From positions 1-64,000 of the forward strand of contig CALGHE010000133.1 of the NCBI GenBank assembly GCA_937915765.1: a stretch of 64,000 nucleotides of DNA. Direction: 5' to 3'. Both the position numbers and the translations under genes were made by a program. Of this stretch, positions 42,174 through 53,000 are shown one piece after another (position 1 is the stretch's first letter; every line of letters begins with the position of its first letter). The DNA comes from an uncultured Bacteroidales bacterium. Lineage in GTDB: Bacteria; Bacteroidota; Bacteroidia; Bacteroidales; Paludibacteraceae. A model generated the notes under the pieces. That model worked only from the letters and a program-made list of their open reading frames with translations. It did not search any database and was not told the DNA's origin.

Positions 42174-44048
42174 ATGGTTTTTAAGTACGACGTAATTGTA
42201 GTAGGGGCTGGACATGCGGGTTGCGAGGCAGCCGCTGCAGCCGCTAATCTTGGGTCAAAGACTCTGCTTGTCACTATGGATATGCACAAGATTGCGCAGA
42301 TGAGTTGTAATCCTGCCATCGGCGGTATTGCTAAAGGTCAGATTGTGCGCGAGATTGACGCTTTGGGTGGCTTTTGTGGCATTGTCTCGGACTTGACAGC
42401 TATACAGTTCCGTATGTTGAACCGTTCTAAAGGGCCTGCAATGTGGAGCCCGCGCTCGCAAGCCGACAGACAGAAGTTCTCGGAGAAGTGGAGGTCTATA
42501 TTGGAAAACACAGACAATCTTGACATCTGGCAGGATATGGTTACGGAACTTATAGTGAAAGATGGTGCTGTTTGCGGTGTTAAGGTTGGTATGTCTGCAG
42601 TGTTTGAGGCTAAGTGTGTGGTTATTACTGCAGGAACTTTCTTGTCGGGGCTTATGCATTGCGGAAAGACTCAGGTGGCTGGAGGCCGTATCTCAGAACC
42701 GGCTTCTTACGGACTTACAGAACAGTTGAACGCTTTGGGTGTCAGGTCGGACAGAATGAAAACCGGGACGCCGGTGCGTATTGACGGACGCTCTGTTGAT
42801 TTCTCTGTAATGGGAAAACAGGATGGAGATAATGATTTTCACAAATTCTCTTATCTGGACTTTGAACCGAGGCCGCTGGAACAGAAAAGTTGCTTCACCA
42901 CCTCCACAAATGAAGAGACGCATGAGATTTTGAGGCAGGGTTTGCCGGACTCTCCGTTGTATAACGGTCAGATTCAGAGTATTGGTCCGCGTTACTGCCC
43001 AAGTATAGAGACCAAAATCGTGACGTTTGCAGATAAGACTCAGCATCCTCTGTTCCTTGAACCGGAGGGTGTGGATACTCAGGAATACTATCTGAACGGC
43101 TTCTCGTCGTCGCTCCCTCTGGATATTCAGTTGCGCGCGTTAAGAACTGTCAAAGGTCTTGAGAATGTGAGGGTGTATCGTCCGGGCTATGCGATTGAGT
43201 ATGATTTCTTCGACCCTACTCAGTTAAGGCACACTTTGGAGTCTAAGGTTGTGAAAAATCTTTTCTTTGCTGGGCAGGTTAATGGAACGACGGGGTATGA
43301 AGAGGCGGGCGGACAAGGTCTTGTGGCTGGTGTGAACGCGCATATCAATTGTCATGGAGGAAAAGAGTTTGTCCTTGCAAGAAATGAAGCGTATATTGGT
43401 GTTCTGATTGACGATTTGGTTACGAAGGGTGTTGATGAACCTTACAGAATGTTCACTTCGCGGGCTGAATACAGGATTTTGCTGCGTCAGGATGATGCGG
43501 ATGCGAGACTTACGCCGATGTCTTACAATTTGGGACTGGCTTCCAAGGATAGATATTCTTTGTATATGTCTAAAAAAGAGTGGGTTGAGCGGCTTATTCA
43601 TTTTATCAAGGGGTATTCGGTTAAGCCGGCTTACATAAACGGTTTCTTGGAAAAGGCGGGTACGGCTCCGCTCAGAGAGGGCTGCAAGTTGGTTGATCTG
43701 GTGACAAGACCGCAGCTTACTATTGAACTGCTGTCCGAGGCTATTCCGGCTTTGAAGTCAGAAATCTCTAAGATTCCAAATCGTAAAGAGGAAATTGTGG
43801 AGGCTGCCGAAATCCAGATAAAATATCAGGGCTACATAGATAGGGAGACTTTGATTGCCGATAAACTGAAAAGATTGGAGAATATTAAAATCAAAGGCAA
43901 GTTTGATTATTCTACAATTAACACCATATCGACTGAGGCCCGACAGAAGCTTCAGAGGATAGACCCGGAAACAATTGGTCAGGCGAGCAGAATACCGGGT
44001 ATCTCACCGAGCGATGTTAATATTCTGCTTGTGCTGATGGGCAGGTAG
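42174..44048 (+). CDS. mnmG: tRNA uridine 5-carboxymethylaminomethyl modification enzyme MnmG
   Basis: With MnmE it installs the carboxymethylaminomethyl group on U34 of several tRNAs using FAD and methylene-tetrahydrofolate. The 624-residue protein is of family length. The FAD-binding Rossmann motif VVGAGHAGCEAAAAAANLG is at residues 8-26. Conserved MnmG segments follow: SCNPAIGGIAKGQ, FRMLNRSKGPAMWSPRSQADR, GTPVRIDGRS, GYAIEYDFF, GQVNGTTGYEEAGGQG and FTSRAEYRILLRQDDAD. The C-terminal helical domain that binds MnmE and tRNA is complete. It is divergent from mutS. Confidence 0.96.
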   Translation: MVFKYDVIVVGAGHAGCEAAAAAANLGSKTLLVTMDMHKIAQMSCNPAIGGIAKGQIVREIDALGGFCGIVSDLTAIQFRMLNRSKGPAMWSPRSQADRQKFSEKWRSILENTDNLDIWQDMVTELIVKDGAVCGVKVGMSAVFEAKCVVITAGTFLSGLMHCGKTQVAGGRISEPASYGLTEQLNALGVRSDRMKTGTPVRIDGRSVDFSVMGKQDGDNDFHKFSYLDFEPRPLEQKSCFTTSTNEETHEILRQGLPDSPLYNGQIQSIGPRYCPSIETKIVTFADKTQHPLFLEPEGVDTQEYYLNGFSSSLPLDIQLRALRTVKGLENVRVYRPGYAIEYDFFDPTQLRHTLESKVVKNLFFAGQVNGTTGYEEAGGQGLVAGVNAHINCHGGKEFVLARNEAYIGVLIDDLVTKGVDEPYRMFTSRAEYRILLRQDDADARLTPMSYNLGLASKDRYSLYMSKKEWVERLIHFIKGYSVKPAYINGFLEKAGTAPLREGCKLVDLVTRPQLTIELLSEAIPALKSEISKIPNRKEEIVEAAEIQIKYQGYIDRETLIADKLKRLENIKIKGKFDYSTINTISTEARQKLQRIDPETIGQASRIPGISPSDVNILLVLMGR

Positions 44049-44067
44049 GTTTTGTGTATGACAACCT

Positions 44068-44292
44068 AATTTATAAAAGTTCTATAGAAGAGGACTTGCT
44101 ATTTTGCAGGTCCTCTTCTCTTTTTTTTGCAAGGAAGGTCCTGAAACAGAATGAAACCATGATAAGTTTGCCGATATAACCAATCAGTTGCAGCTCTTTT
44201 TAACGTTATGGTCTTCCTGCTCTATTTCTGCAAGGATGGAGGTCCAAAGTTCCTTTGTTGTGGTGCGTCTCAAAAAAAATTAAGGCAACTTC
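44068..44292. repeat. Dispersed motif half-copies in inverted orientation
   Basis: AATTTATAAAAGTT (44068-44081) is a forward partial copy of the dispersed motif. TAAGGCAACTTC (44281-44292) is the reverse complement of its other end (GAAGTTGCCTTA). They bracket about 225 bases without a gene, which include the mnmG terminator. I see no other feature in this stretch. Confidence 0.4.
44086..44128 (+). terminator. Terminator after mnmG
   Basis: AGAAGAGGAC (44086-44095) pairs perfectly with GTCCTCTTCT (44110-44119), followed by C and eight T. Confidence 0.85.
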
Positions 44293-44339
44293 AAAAAAAT
44301 ATGCAGAGATGATTTTGAAGAGCATTTTACTTAGGCTGA

Positions 44340-44401
44340 TTATATTTGCAAACACTTTTTTAAATAATTTGTAGTTTTTTTGAATTGTTTTGTTACATTT
44401 G
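44340..44401 (+). promoter_or_regulatory. Two promoter boxes upstream of the GH5 gene
   Basis: TATATTTG ends near 44347 and TACATTTG lies at 44394-44401. The second, with TTTG about 22 bases upstream (44368-44371), is nearest the ATG at 44432. Confidence 0.45.
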
Positions 44402-44431
44402 CGAATCATATTGAATCTAAAAGTGAAAAAC

Positions 44432-45838
44432 ATGAATGTAAAAGGATTGATGCTGGCTATGATGTCATTGTTAGTACTCTCTTTGTCATTTGCTCAGAAT
44501 AAGATTTTTCTTTGGCAGGAAGGGGTTGTAGTAGGCAGTTATGAGATTGGGGAAATTGACAGTATTACGTTTAGCGCATCTGAACAAAGTGCAGACTCGT
44601 CAGCCGTTGACATAGCAGATATGCCGAGCGATGCTAAGACTTTAGCCAGAAAGATTTTTGCTGGAATCAATCTGGGGAATACCATGGAGTCTTCAGACGG
44701 GTTTGATGGGGATTGGTGTCCGGATGGCGAGACCTGCTGGGGGGCTAAGAAGGTTGATGCAGAACTTGTCAAGCAGTACAAAGCCTCCGGATTTAATGCG
44801 GTGAGGATTCCGTGCCAGTGGTACGACATGATTGAGCCAGGGTCTGATTCTTATAAAATCAGAGAGACCTGGATGAGCAGAGTTCAGAAAGTCGTCGATT
44901 TTGTGGTTGATGAGGATATGTATGCTATTCTTAATATTCACTGGGATAATGGATGGCTCGAAAACAATATAACTGACGCTAAAAAGGATGAAGTGAATAA
45001 GGTGCAGAAGGCTTTGTGGCAGCAGATTGCAGATAGATTCAAAAATTATGACGAGCATCTTATTTTTGCAAGTGCCAATGAGCCGAACTTGCTTGGCAGC
45101 GCTCCGTCTATTAATAAGGACGACGGGCTTACAGCCGAAGAGGAGGCGGAAATTAGCAAAAGGGCGGAGGTGCTTAGAAGTTATCATCAGACGTTTATAG
45201 ATGTGGTGAGAGCCTCTGGAGGAAATAATCTGTTGAGGAATGTTATTATACAGGGGCCCGGCACTGATATTGACCAGAGTTTGGCCTATGATGTGCTTCC
45301 TAAAGATGAGGTGCAGGGACGCATGATGTTTGAGGTGCATTTTTATCCTTACACCTACGCGCTGATGGAATCTGATGCGGACTGGTCGCCTGCCCATTAC
45401 TTCTGGGGCAATCAGCCGGATTTTATGAATATTGTGATTGATGGCAAAAATCATTCGGTAGAGCCTGAAGGCTGGTGCGGCGAGGAGTATGTGCAAAAGC
45501 AGTTCAAGGCGATGAAATCCGCCTTTGTTGATGGCAAGGGGCTGCCGGTGATTCTTGGCGAATATTGCGTGATGAACAGAGATTTGTCGGCTTTCGGAAA
45601 TCATTCGACAGGAGAGTCGTATCAGAGTCTGTTTGAACGTTCTCGCGCATACTACTACGAATTTGTCAACAGAGAGGCCAAGAACAACGGCTTGATACCT
45701 TTCTTGTGGGAGACTCCGGGCGATATTTACGAAAGGGTTGACAATGCAGGTTCGGGTGATTTCTCGGTTGTGAAAGGCAGGCAGATGTTGCTGGACGGCA
45801 TAATGAAAGGCGCGGCCGACGGTAAGTATCCGTTTTGA
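44432..45838 (+). CDS. Glycoside hydrolase family 5 endoglucanase (cellulase)
   Basis: The 468-residue secreted protein starts MNVKGLMLAMMSLLVLSLSFAQ. A short N-terminal tag (IFLWQEGVVVGSYEIGEIDSITF) of a type common in secreted Bacteroidales proteins follows. The catalytic domain opens with GINLGNTMES, and FNAVRIPCQW, AILNIHWDNGW and FASANEPN are GH5 signatures. Glu217 in NEP is the likely acid/base and Glu377 in VILGEYC the likely nucleophile. The family cleaves beta-1,4-glucans such as cellulose or related mannans and xyloglucans; the exact substrate is open. The next gene, 29 bp downstream, is a hybrid sensor-regulator that may respond to the released sugars. Confidence 0.87.
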   Translation: MNVKGLMLAMMSLLVLSLSFAQNKIFLWQEGVVVGSYEIGEIDSITFSASEQSADSSAVDIADMPSDAKTLARKIFAGINLGNTMESSDGFDGDWCPDGETCWGAKKVDAELVKQYKASGFNAVRIPCQWYDMIEPGSDSYKIRETWMSRVQKVVDFVVDEDMYAILNIHWDNGWLENNITDAKKDEVNKVQKALWQQIADRFKNYDEHLIFASANEPNLLGSAPSINKDDGLTAEEEAEISKRAEVLRSYHQTFIDVVRASGGNNLLRNVIIQGPGTDIDQSLAYDVLPKDEVQGRMMFEVHFYPYTYALMESDADWSPAHYFWGNQPDFMNIVIDGKNHSVEPEGWCGEEYVQKQFKAMKSAFVDGKGLPVILGEYCVMNRDLSAFGNHSTGESYQSLFERSRAYYYEFVNREAKNNGLIPFLWETPGDIYERVDNAGSGDFSVVKGRQMLLDGIMKGAADGKYPF

Positions 45839-45867
45839 AAATTCTTTTTTGAACTAATTTGTCAGAC

Positions 45868-48800
45868 ATGAATAGATTTTTTGCACATATATTGGCTCTT
45901 TTGCTGTTGCTGAGCTGTTCTGCGGTTTCTGCGAAACAGTTTGCGAAGTTTGACCATTTCTCTGTTCAAGATGGATTGGCGTCTAATCGTGTCTATGGCA
46001 TTGCTCAGGACGAACGCGGCTTTGTGTGGGTGGCAACAGACTTTGGACTGTCTCGCTTCGACGGCAGGTTTTTCAGAAATTACTCTAAGAAAGATTATCC
46101 GTCGCTGATTCGTGATGATGTGTATTTTGTTAAGTCTTTCAATAACAAGATTTTTACGGGTGGCTATAACGGACTGCTTTTGGAATATGACTATGAGTCG
46201 GACAGCTTCGTCAACAAGAAGCCTGACGAGTTTGAACATTCCTCTTATAAGGAGGTCAAGGGAATTTGCAAGTCCGAAAAAGGTGTCTATTATGCTTACA
46301 CAATCGGAGGTCTCTACAAATATGACCCGGACAAGGATGTGTTCACGCATGAGTTTCCGGCTTTCGAGTCTTTCGCCCCGAATTATGTGAGCGCGGCCTA
46401 TGTTGACCGATACGACAGGTTCTGGCTCGGGTCTGTGAACTCTATGTTTGTGGTTGATAGCGCTGGCAATAAACTTGCAAATTTCAACCAGTCCTTTGCT
46501 CCGTGTGAGTATGCTACAATGATACTTCCAATCTCAGAAGACAAGGTGGCGGTCTCGTTCTTATCTTCAGACTTGTGGGTTTTTGATTTGGACGAAAAAG
46601 GGGTGGGCAATCCGGAAATCGTGAAGTTGCCTTTCGGAAATGTGCGGTGTGTGTTTAAGGATTCTCAGGACAGGTATTGGTTTGCGACTGATGGTTTCGG
46701 CCTTTGGTTCACAGACGATGTGCCGTCGGCTTCCGCTAACTTTCAAGAACTGCGGCCGTTTAATTCGGAGCCTATCGATTTTAATAAGATTTACGCCATT
46801 TCGGAGGATAAGAATGGTAACATGTGGTTTGGCACTCAGAATTCGGGATTGTGGAGGCTGTGCCGGAGTCAGACGGAAAAATTGGTGTTCTCTTCAGACT
46901 ACGGATTCCCTTCTATTGTCTGCAATTCGTTTGCCGAAGATGATAATGGCAACTTGATTGTTGCGTCTGACGGCGGTGGCATGTATTCTGTTGCACCTGA
47001 CTTCAAGGAGTTCAAGAAGATTAAGACGAATAACACAAATGTGCTTTGCGCTGAGAAAATTAACAGCGGCGAGGTGCTGCTGACCACATGGGGCGGCGGA
47101 TTGTTGAGCATGGACTCGAAAACTGATGAGGTTTCTGTGACCTCGTTTGACGGAATCAACACCTCTATAAATTGTTTTTTCTCATTGAAGCAGATGCCCG
47201 ACGGAGAGATTTGGGTCGGCACTGCAAACGATGGCATCTATATTCGTGACAACAAAGGCAAATGGCGCAAGCAAGTGCTGAAGGCTGAGGGCGTGCAGGA
47301 AGACCGTTGGGTGTACAGCGTTTATGGCAACGCTAAGGGCATAAGGTGGGCGATAACGTCAAACACGATATGGAGGCTGGACGACAAGGGCCTGACTATG
47401 CTTCTGCCGGACGTGTCAACCCTGAAAACGCATCTGCCTCGCGCTTTGTATGATGCGGAGTGCGACGACGATGGCAACCTTTATGTGGTTTGCAATAAGG
47501 GTGTACTGTGTTTCCCTGCCGACGGTTCTGAACATTATATGCTGGACTATATTCCTGGTGTCTTTTTCCGTTCTATTTTGAGGTCTAAGGACGGACGATT
47601 CTGGATTGCCGGAGACGGAGACATCGGTTTCTTTAATCCGAAAGAAAAAAAGTACGTCTCTTTTGTGGGCGATTTTAACAAAAATATTGTAAAGTCTTTC
47701 TACCAGAGGGCCTCTTTTGAGGATTCGGCGGGAAATCTTTATTTCGGCACAATGAGCGGCTTCTTTAAGTTGTCTCCGACATCGTCTTCTGAAAAGTCCG
47801 CTGATATTCATTACGAGTTTTCTGACCTTTATATGCTGGGCAAAAAAGTGAAGCCGTTGACTTCGGTGCTGAAGAACGGTAGGCTGTCCAAACTGTCCGA
47901 AATAGAACTGAAACATAATCAGACTGACATATCTGTTACGGTTGATGTTGTGAGCATGAGTTCTGAGAGTTGCCAGTTCAGGTATATATTGGAGGGGCTT
48001 GGAGAACAGTGGCAACTATTGCCAAACAGCAGGGAGATTGCTTTCTCTTTCATTCCTCACGGAAGTTACGACTTGATAGTTGAGCCGTGCGACGCGGTGG
48101 ATGGCAAAGCTCTCGGAGAGCCTATTAAACTGCATATTGAGGTTTTGCCCCCTTGGTGGGCCGTGTGGTGGTTCCAGCTGTTGCTCGTGGTCTTAATTTC
48201 GGTTGTGGTCTTGCTCTTCTTCAAAAGAAGGGAGCGGAATCTGGTGCGTATTCAAAATATCTTGCGCGAAAAGGTTGATAAAAGAACGTCTGAACTGAAA
48301 GTGGCTTTGGAGGACAAGGACAGACTTATCTCTGTAATAGGGCATGACCTGAAGAATCCGATGTTTGCCATCGTAGGTTCGCTCGACCTGCTCAAGAACA
48401 AGGAAGACCAGATGTCTAAAGAGGAGAAGAGCCAGCTTATTGATGAAGTGCGCTTTGAGGCGAAAACGCTTCAGGACGAGATGGTGAGGCTCGTGGAGTG
48501 GGCTAAGTCAAAACGTGAAGAGCTGGTGTGCAATATGTCGGACACAAATCTTAGCCTTGTTGTTAAAAATGTCTTTATGCTGCTCGAAGGGGTGGCAGAG
48601 CAGAAAAAGATAGAGCTGAAGCAGAATATAGAACTGGAGCATTATGCTCTGGTCGATTCGCGTATGTTAGGCACAATTTTAAGAAACCTGATGGGGAATG
48701 CAGTGAAGTTCACTCCAGCCGGAGGCTCCATCTCGCTAAATGCTTTTGAAAGGGATAGCAAAATTGTTGTGAATGTGATAGATTCGGGGGTGGGAATGGA

Positions 48801-49815
48801 CGATGTGCAATTGGCTAAATTGCTTGATGCTGAAGATAACACATCGACAAAAGGCACTGATAACGAGGAGGGCACCGGGCTTGGTTTCCGAATATGTCAG
48901 GACTATGTGAAGCGAAATAAAGGTTCTATCTTAGTTAAGAGCGAAAAAGGCAAGGGCACAACCGTGACGCTTGAGTTCATGAAGTCTGATAATACGATAA
49001 AAGAGACGGAGACAGTGAAAGATGTTGAGTTTGAGGTTGATAGAGATTTAATGGAAGGCAACTCAATTCTGATTGTTGACGATGATTATCTGATATGCAG
49101 AAATCTTTCGGCTATACTGGAGCCTTATGTCAATGTTATTGTTGCGCATAACGGAGCGGAGGCGTTGAAATTGGCAGAGGAGAATTTGCCGGACATGATT
49201 CTGAGTGATGTCGATATGCCGGAAATGAATGGTATTGAGCTGGGTAAAGCTCTGAACTCTTCGGAGAAGTTAAGCCATATACCGGTCATATATCTTTCTG
49301 CGAAGAGTGACGAGCAAGACAGGCTGAGAGGGCTTGTGAATGGAGCCGTGGACTATATCTCAAAGCCTTTCAGCCAGACCGAACTGCTGATAAAGGTTTG
49401 TAATCAGTTAAAGATAAGACAGAAACAGCAGTCGTTGATTCTTTCGACTCATCTGAAACGAAATGTTAAAAAGCAGGAAAAGATAGAAGAGCCTGCCGCT
49501 CTGAATCCGTTCACTAAAGATTTCATCGCAGTTCTGGACAAAAGGTATTCGGACAGCAGAGTTTCTGTAGAAGACCTTGCAAGTGACATGAACATGAGTC
49601 AGTCAACACTGAACCGGCGGGCGAGGTCTATTGTTGGCAAATCGCCTCTCGAAATGCTGAACGAATACAGACTGAATATGGCGGCTCAGATGCTGAAAGA
49701 TGACAAGCTCGGAAAGAGCATAAGTGACATCGCGTATGATGTGGGTTTCAGTGATCCGGCGTATTTCACAAAGAAATTTAAGGACTATTTTGGTTGCACG
49801 CCTTCTCAAGTTTAG
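45868..49815 (+). CDS. Hybrid two-component system sensor kinase/AraC-type regulator
   Basis: About 1,315 residues in one chain. Signal region MNRFFAHILALLLLLSCS. The periplasmic beta-propeller is built of Reg_prop repeats (FVWVATDFGLSRFDG, NMWFGTQNSGLWRL), then a Y_Y_Y domain. One membrane segment (residues about 760-785). The histidine kinase has phospho-acceptor His826 in IGHDLKNP, with N box NLMGNAVKF and G boxes DSGVGM and GTGLGF. A receiver domain has phospho-acceptor Asp1114 in ILSDVDMPEMNG. The C-terminus is an AraC-type helix-turn-helix DNA-binding domain ending FSDPAYFTKKFKDYFG. In Bacteroides such proteins sense oligosaccharides and activate neighbouring utilisation genes. Position beside the GH5 gene suggests that role here, although no susC/susD pair is present. 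ATG at 45868 chosen over TTG at 45859. Confidence 0.92.
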   Translation: MNRFFAHILALLLLLSCSAVSAKQFAKFDHFSVQDGLASNRVYGIAQDERGFVWVATDFGLSRFDGRFFRNYSKKDYPSLIRDDVYFVKSFNNKIFTGGYNGLLLEYDYESDSFVNKKPDEFEHSSYKEVKGICKSEKGVYYAYTIGGLYKYDPDKDVFTHEFPAFESFAPNYVSAAYVDRYDRFWLGSVNSMFVVDSAGNKLANFNQSFAPCEYATMILPISEDKVAVSFLSSDLWVFDLDEKGVGNPEIVKLPFGNVRCVFKDSQDRYWFATDGFGLWFTDDVPSASANFQELRPFNSEPIDFNKIYAISEDKNGNMWFGTQNSGLWRLCRSQTEKLVFSSDYGFPSIVCNSFAEDDNGNLIVASDGGGMYSVAPDFKEFKKIKTNNTNVLCAEKINSGEVLLTTWGGGLLSMDSKTDEVSVTSFDGINTSINCFFSLKQMPDGEIWVGTANDGIYIRDNKGKWRKQVLKAEGVQEDRWVYSVYGNAKGIRWAITSNTIWRLDDKGLTMLLPDVSTLKTHLPRALYDAECDDDGNLYVVCNKGVLCFPADGSEHYMLDYIPGVFFRSILRSKDGRFWIAGDGDIGFFNPKEKKYVSFVGDFNKNIVKSFYQRASFEDSAGNLYFGTMSGFFKLSPTSSSEKSADIHYEFSDLYMLGKKVKPLTSVLKNGRLSKLSEIELKHNQTDISVTVDVVSMSSESCQFRYILEGLGEQWQLLPNSREIAFSFIPHGSYDLIVEPCDAVDGKALGEPIKLHIEVLPPWWAVWWFQLLLVVLISVVVLLFFKRRERNLVRIQNILREKVDKRTSELKVALEDKDRLISVIGHDLKNPMFAIVGSLDLLKNKEDQMSKEEKSQLIDEVRFEAKTLQDEMVRLVEWAKSKREELVCNMSDTNLSLVVKNVFMLLEGVAEQKKIELKQNIELEHYALVDSRMLGTILRNLMGNAVKFTPAGGSISLNAFERDSKIVVNVIDSGVGMDDVQLAKLLDAEDNTSTKGTDNEEGTGLGFRICQDYVKRNKGSILVKSEKGKGTTVTLEFMKSDNTIKETETVKDVEFEVDRDLMEGNSILIVDDDYLICRNLSAILEPYVNVIVAHNGAEALKLAEENLPDMILSDVDMPEMNGIELGKALNSSEKLSHIPVIYLSAKSDEQDRLRGLVNGAVDYISKPFSQTELLIKVCNQLKIRQKQQSLILSTHLKRNVKKQEKIEEPAALNPFTKDFIAVLDKRYSDSRVSVEDLASDMNMSQSTLNRRARSIVGKSPLEMLNEYRLNMAAQMLKDDKLGKSISDIAYDVGFSDPAYFTKKFKDYFGCTPSQV

Positions 49816-49840
49816 AACTTGAGAAGGTTTCTTTTTTTTC
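49801..49840 (+). terminator. Terminator containing the regulator's last codons and stop
   Basis: CCTTCTCAAGTT (49801-49812) pairs with AACTTGAGAAGG (49816-49827); the loop is the TAG stop. A T run follows. Confidence 0.8.
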
Positions 49841-49920
49841 CTACTTTTGTTACATCGGATTTTGATTTTTGTGTCGCAGTGTTTTTTTTGTATCGTTTTT
49901 TTAACAAAAGTCAATGAAAA

Positions 49921-49952
49921 TTTGCGACTATGCTTTTCAATTGTTAGTTTTG
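49921..49952 (+). promoter_or_regulatory. Promoter of the CotH/lamin-tail protein gene
   Basis: TTTG (49921-49924), 20 bases, TAGTTTTG (49945-49952), 99 bases upstream of the ATG. Confidence 0.5.
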
Positions 49953-50051
49953 TCTCATCTGAATAATACAGACTAATTACGAAACAAGGATGATAACTTT
50001 TCGTGGAGTTGTTTTCTTGCGCATATATTTATATAAAAGGAATTGTACAGT

Positions 50052-53000
50052 ATGAGTTTTTTTAGCAGATTAAGAAGGGTGGCGTTTTGTTTATGCGCGT
50101 CGTTTGCTTTCTATAGTGCAGATGCCGGCGTGGTAATAAACGAGATTATGCCGTGTAACGTTTCGACGTTGCTTAATGACTATTATAATTATACAGGCTG
50201 GCTCGAATTATATAATTCGGGCGAGGCCGACGTGAACCTTAAAGGTTACGAGTTTAGAAATATCACAGGCTCAAAAAACAAGTTGAAGTGGGCCTGGAAA
50301 ATTGAAGATTCGGTCGTCGTTAAAGCAGGAAAGTATAAAGTGATATTTTTTGACGAGGAGGAGGGCAAGTCTAAAACGCACGCTCCGTATAAAATTGACT
50401 CGGACGGCGGCACACTTGTCCTTTTGGACAATAAAGGAAATGAGGCTCACGCGCTAATCTACAAGGCGCAAGAGTCTGGCTATTCTTTCGGGTTGAACGG
50501 CTCGGACAAAAATTATATGCTTCCGACTCCTGGCGAGAAAAACAGCGGTTGCTACTCTAATTTTTGCGCGCTTCCGAAGTTTAACGGCGCTGCTCCGGGA
50601 ACCTACAATTCTAAGTCTGAGGTTGGTGCAGTCACTTTGTATTGCGTGACAAGGGATGCGCGCATTTACTACACATTGGATGGCAGCGAGCCTGACATAA
50701 ATGACACGTTGAATACTTTTTTATATTCTGGTGAAATAAAGCTGAATGAGGAAGGGAATACCGTAATCAGGGCAAGATCGTATAGAGATGATGCGTTGCC
50801 GAGCAAAATAGTTACAGGTTCGTTCATCTTTGCAGACGAGGGCTTTCATGGCAAATGCGGTGGTTTCACAGTGCCCGTTGTCTCTATTGTTGCGGAACCA
50901 GACCATTTTTATAGTGACCAGATTGGTATCTATGTAAAAGGCGAGAATGGAATCGAAGGGAAAGGAGACTGCGGTAATGGTGTGGACAAGAAAAGAAATT
51001 ATAATCAGGATTGGAAGCGTCCGGTTAATTTCGAGTTTATAGAGAATGGAAATGTAAAGGTGTCTCAGAGCCTTGAGGCGGCTGTTATGGGCGGCTGTTC
51101 GAGAGGGGATAACAGAAAGTGGAAGTCTCTTAAAATTACAGCCTCAAAAAAGCAGGGAAGCGGCGGAAACTTAATCGGCTACAAAGACTTCTTTGGAGAT
51201 AAGAGCAATATGGAGTTCAAGGCTGTTCAGCTTCGTAACGGTGGTAATGATTATGACGGAATACGTATTCGTGACGGGGTTATGCAGGCTATCTTGGACG
51301 GTATGGATGTGGACCGGCAGGCTTATCGTCCGGTGGCGTTCTACATTAATGGCGAGTATGGCGGCCTGTTCGGATTGCGCGAGAGGACAAATAAGGATTA
51401 TGTCTATTCTAACTATGGCTATGAAGAGGAGGACCTTGATGTAATAGAGATTACGGCCAAGGACGGTGTCACAGCGTCAACAGGAACGGTTGACTATTTC
51501 AACGAAATGATAAGGGTGGCTGGCGAAAATCAGTCTGACGCTGGTTATATGGCGAAAATGTCAAAGTATATGGACGTTGACGAGTATGTGGATTACATGA
51601 CGTTTGAGCAGTACATTGTGAATACAGACTGGCCTGGTAATAATATTAAGGTTTGGAGAGAAAGGAATCATGGCGTATTCCGCTGGCTCGTTTATGACAC
51701 AGATTTCGGATTTGGCTTGTATCAGTCTTATGGACCTAATTATTGTGACCCCAACATGAACACTATAAAGTTCAGTTCGGGTGAGTCTGAACAGAAAAAC
51801 TGGGCTAATGAGGAAGAGTGGCAGTGCGAGCTTTTCAAAAATCTGCTTGGCAATAAGGATTTCCAGAAGAAGTTTATAACAAGAAACTTGTTCAATCTGA
51901 AAAAGTTCTATTGCTACGACAGGGTTAAGCCGATAATAGACTCTATGGTCGCTTTGGCAAGCGATGAATATTGCGCCATGAAGTCGGATGAGTATTATGA
52001 CGCGTCTGGAAAACTGGAAACGAGTGACGAGGTCAAGGGCTTGTACTCTTTTGCAGAAAAACGTAGCAAAGTGATTCCTGAACATATTAAGGAGTATTTT
52101 AAGCTTGGGGAAGTTGTGGACCTGACCATCTCTTCTAATGTGGATGGCGCTCGGTACTTGATAAACGGAGAACTTTATGACAGCAGTTCTTATAAGGGCT
52201 TGTACTATGCAGACTTGGACCTTTCTGTGGCTCCTATTCCGCCAAAGGGTTATGAATTTGACTCTTGGTCTTTGTCGGCTTCTATCTCCGAATCGCTTTT
52301 GAGCGATTCTGCGACATGGGCTTATTACTACGACAGTTTGCCTCCGGCTTCGGACTGGAACAGCGTGGGCTTTGATGATTCTGAATGGAGCCGCGGCAGA
52401 GGTAAGTTTGGCTATCCGGCTTATGATACGGAACTTAAGTATGAGGATGAGGAGAACAAGCCTATGACGGCATATTTCAGAACTTCTTTTAATCTGAAGG
52501 ACACCTCCGCTTATGCTGCTGTCAAGGCCAAGATTGCTTATGACGACGGTTATGTTATCTATGTAAACGGCAAGGAGATAGCTCGTAAGAATATGCCGGA
52601 AGGTGATATAGATTTCTCTACTCCGGCTCTTGAATACGTTAATGACGTCTCCGAATCGGTTGAGTTCCCTTCGAGTTGCCTGAAAAATGGCGTCAATGAG
52701 ATTGCGGTAGAGGTGCATCAGAATGTTAAAACAAGTTCAGATTTCGTGTTCAGTATGACCGTGGCTGGTGTTACAAATAAGGATGGCGGCTCTAAGGGTG
52801 TATTCTCTGCTATTTTGACAGGGCCGATGGAAATGAAGGCTAAATTCGTGAAGGTTGACTGTGTTAAGCCTAATCTTGTCATTAACGAAATTTGTTCCTC
52901 TAACGACTCTATTGCTGACGATTTCTACGGGTTCAAGCCAGACTGGATCGAAATCGTGAATCGTGGTGACGAACCTGTCAATTTGGCTGGTCTGTACCTG

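Noticed and set aside
44390..45838. TTG start at 44390 for the GH5 gene
   Set aside because: The -7 box TACATTTG overlaps that position, so transcription begins after it; the ATG at 44432 directly opens a normal signal peptide.
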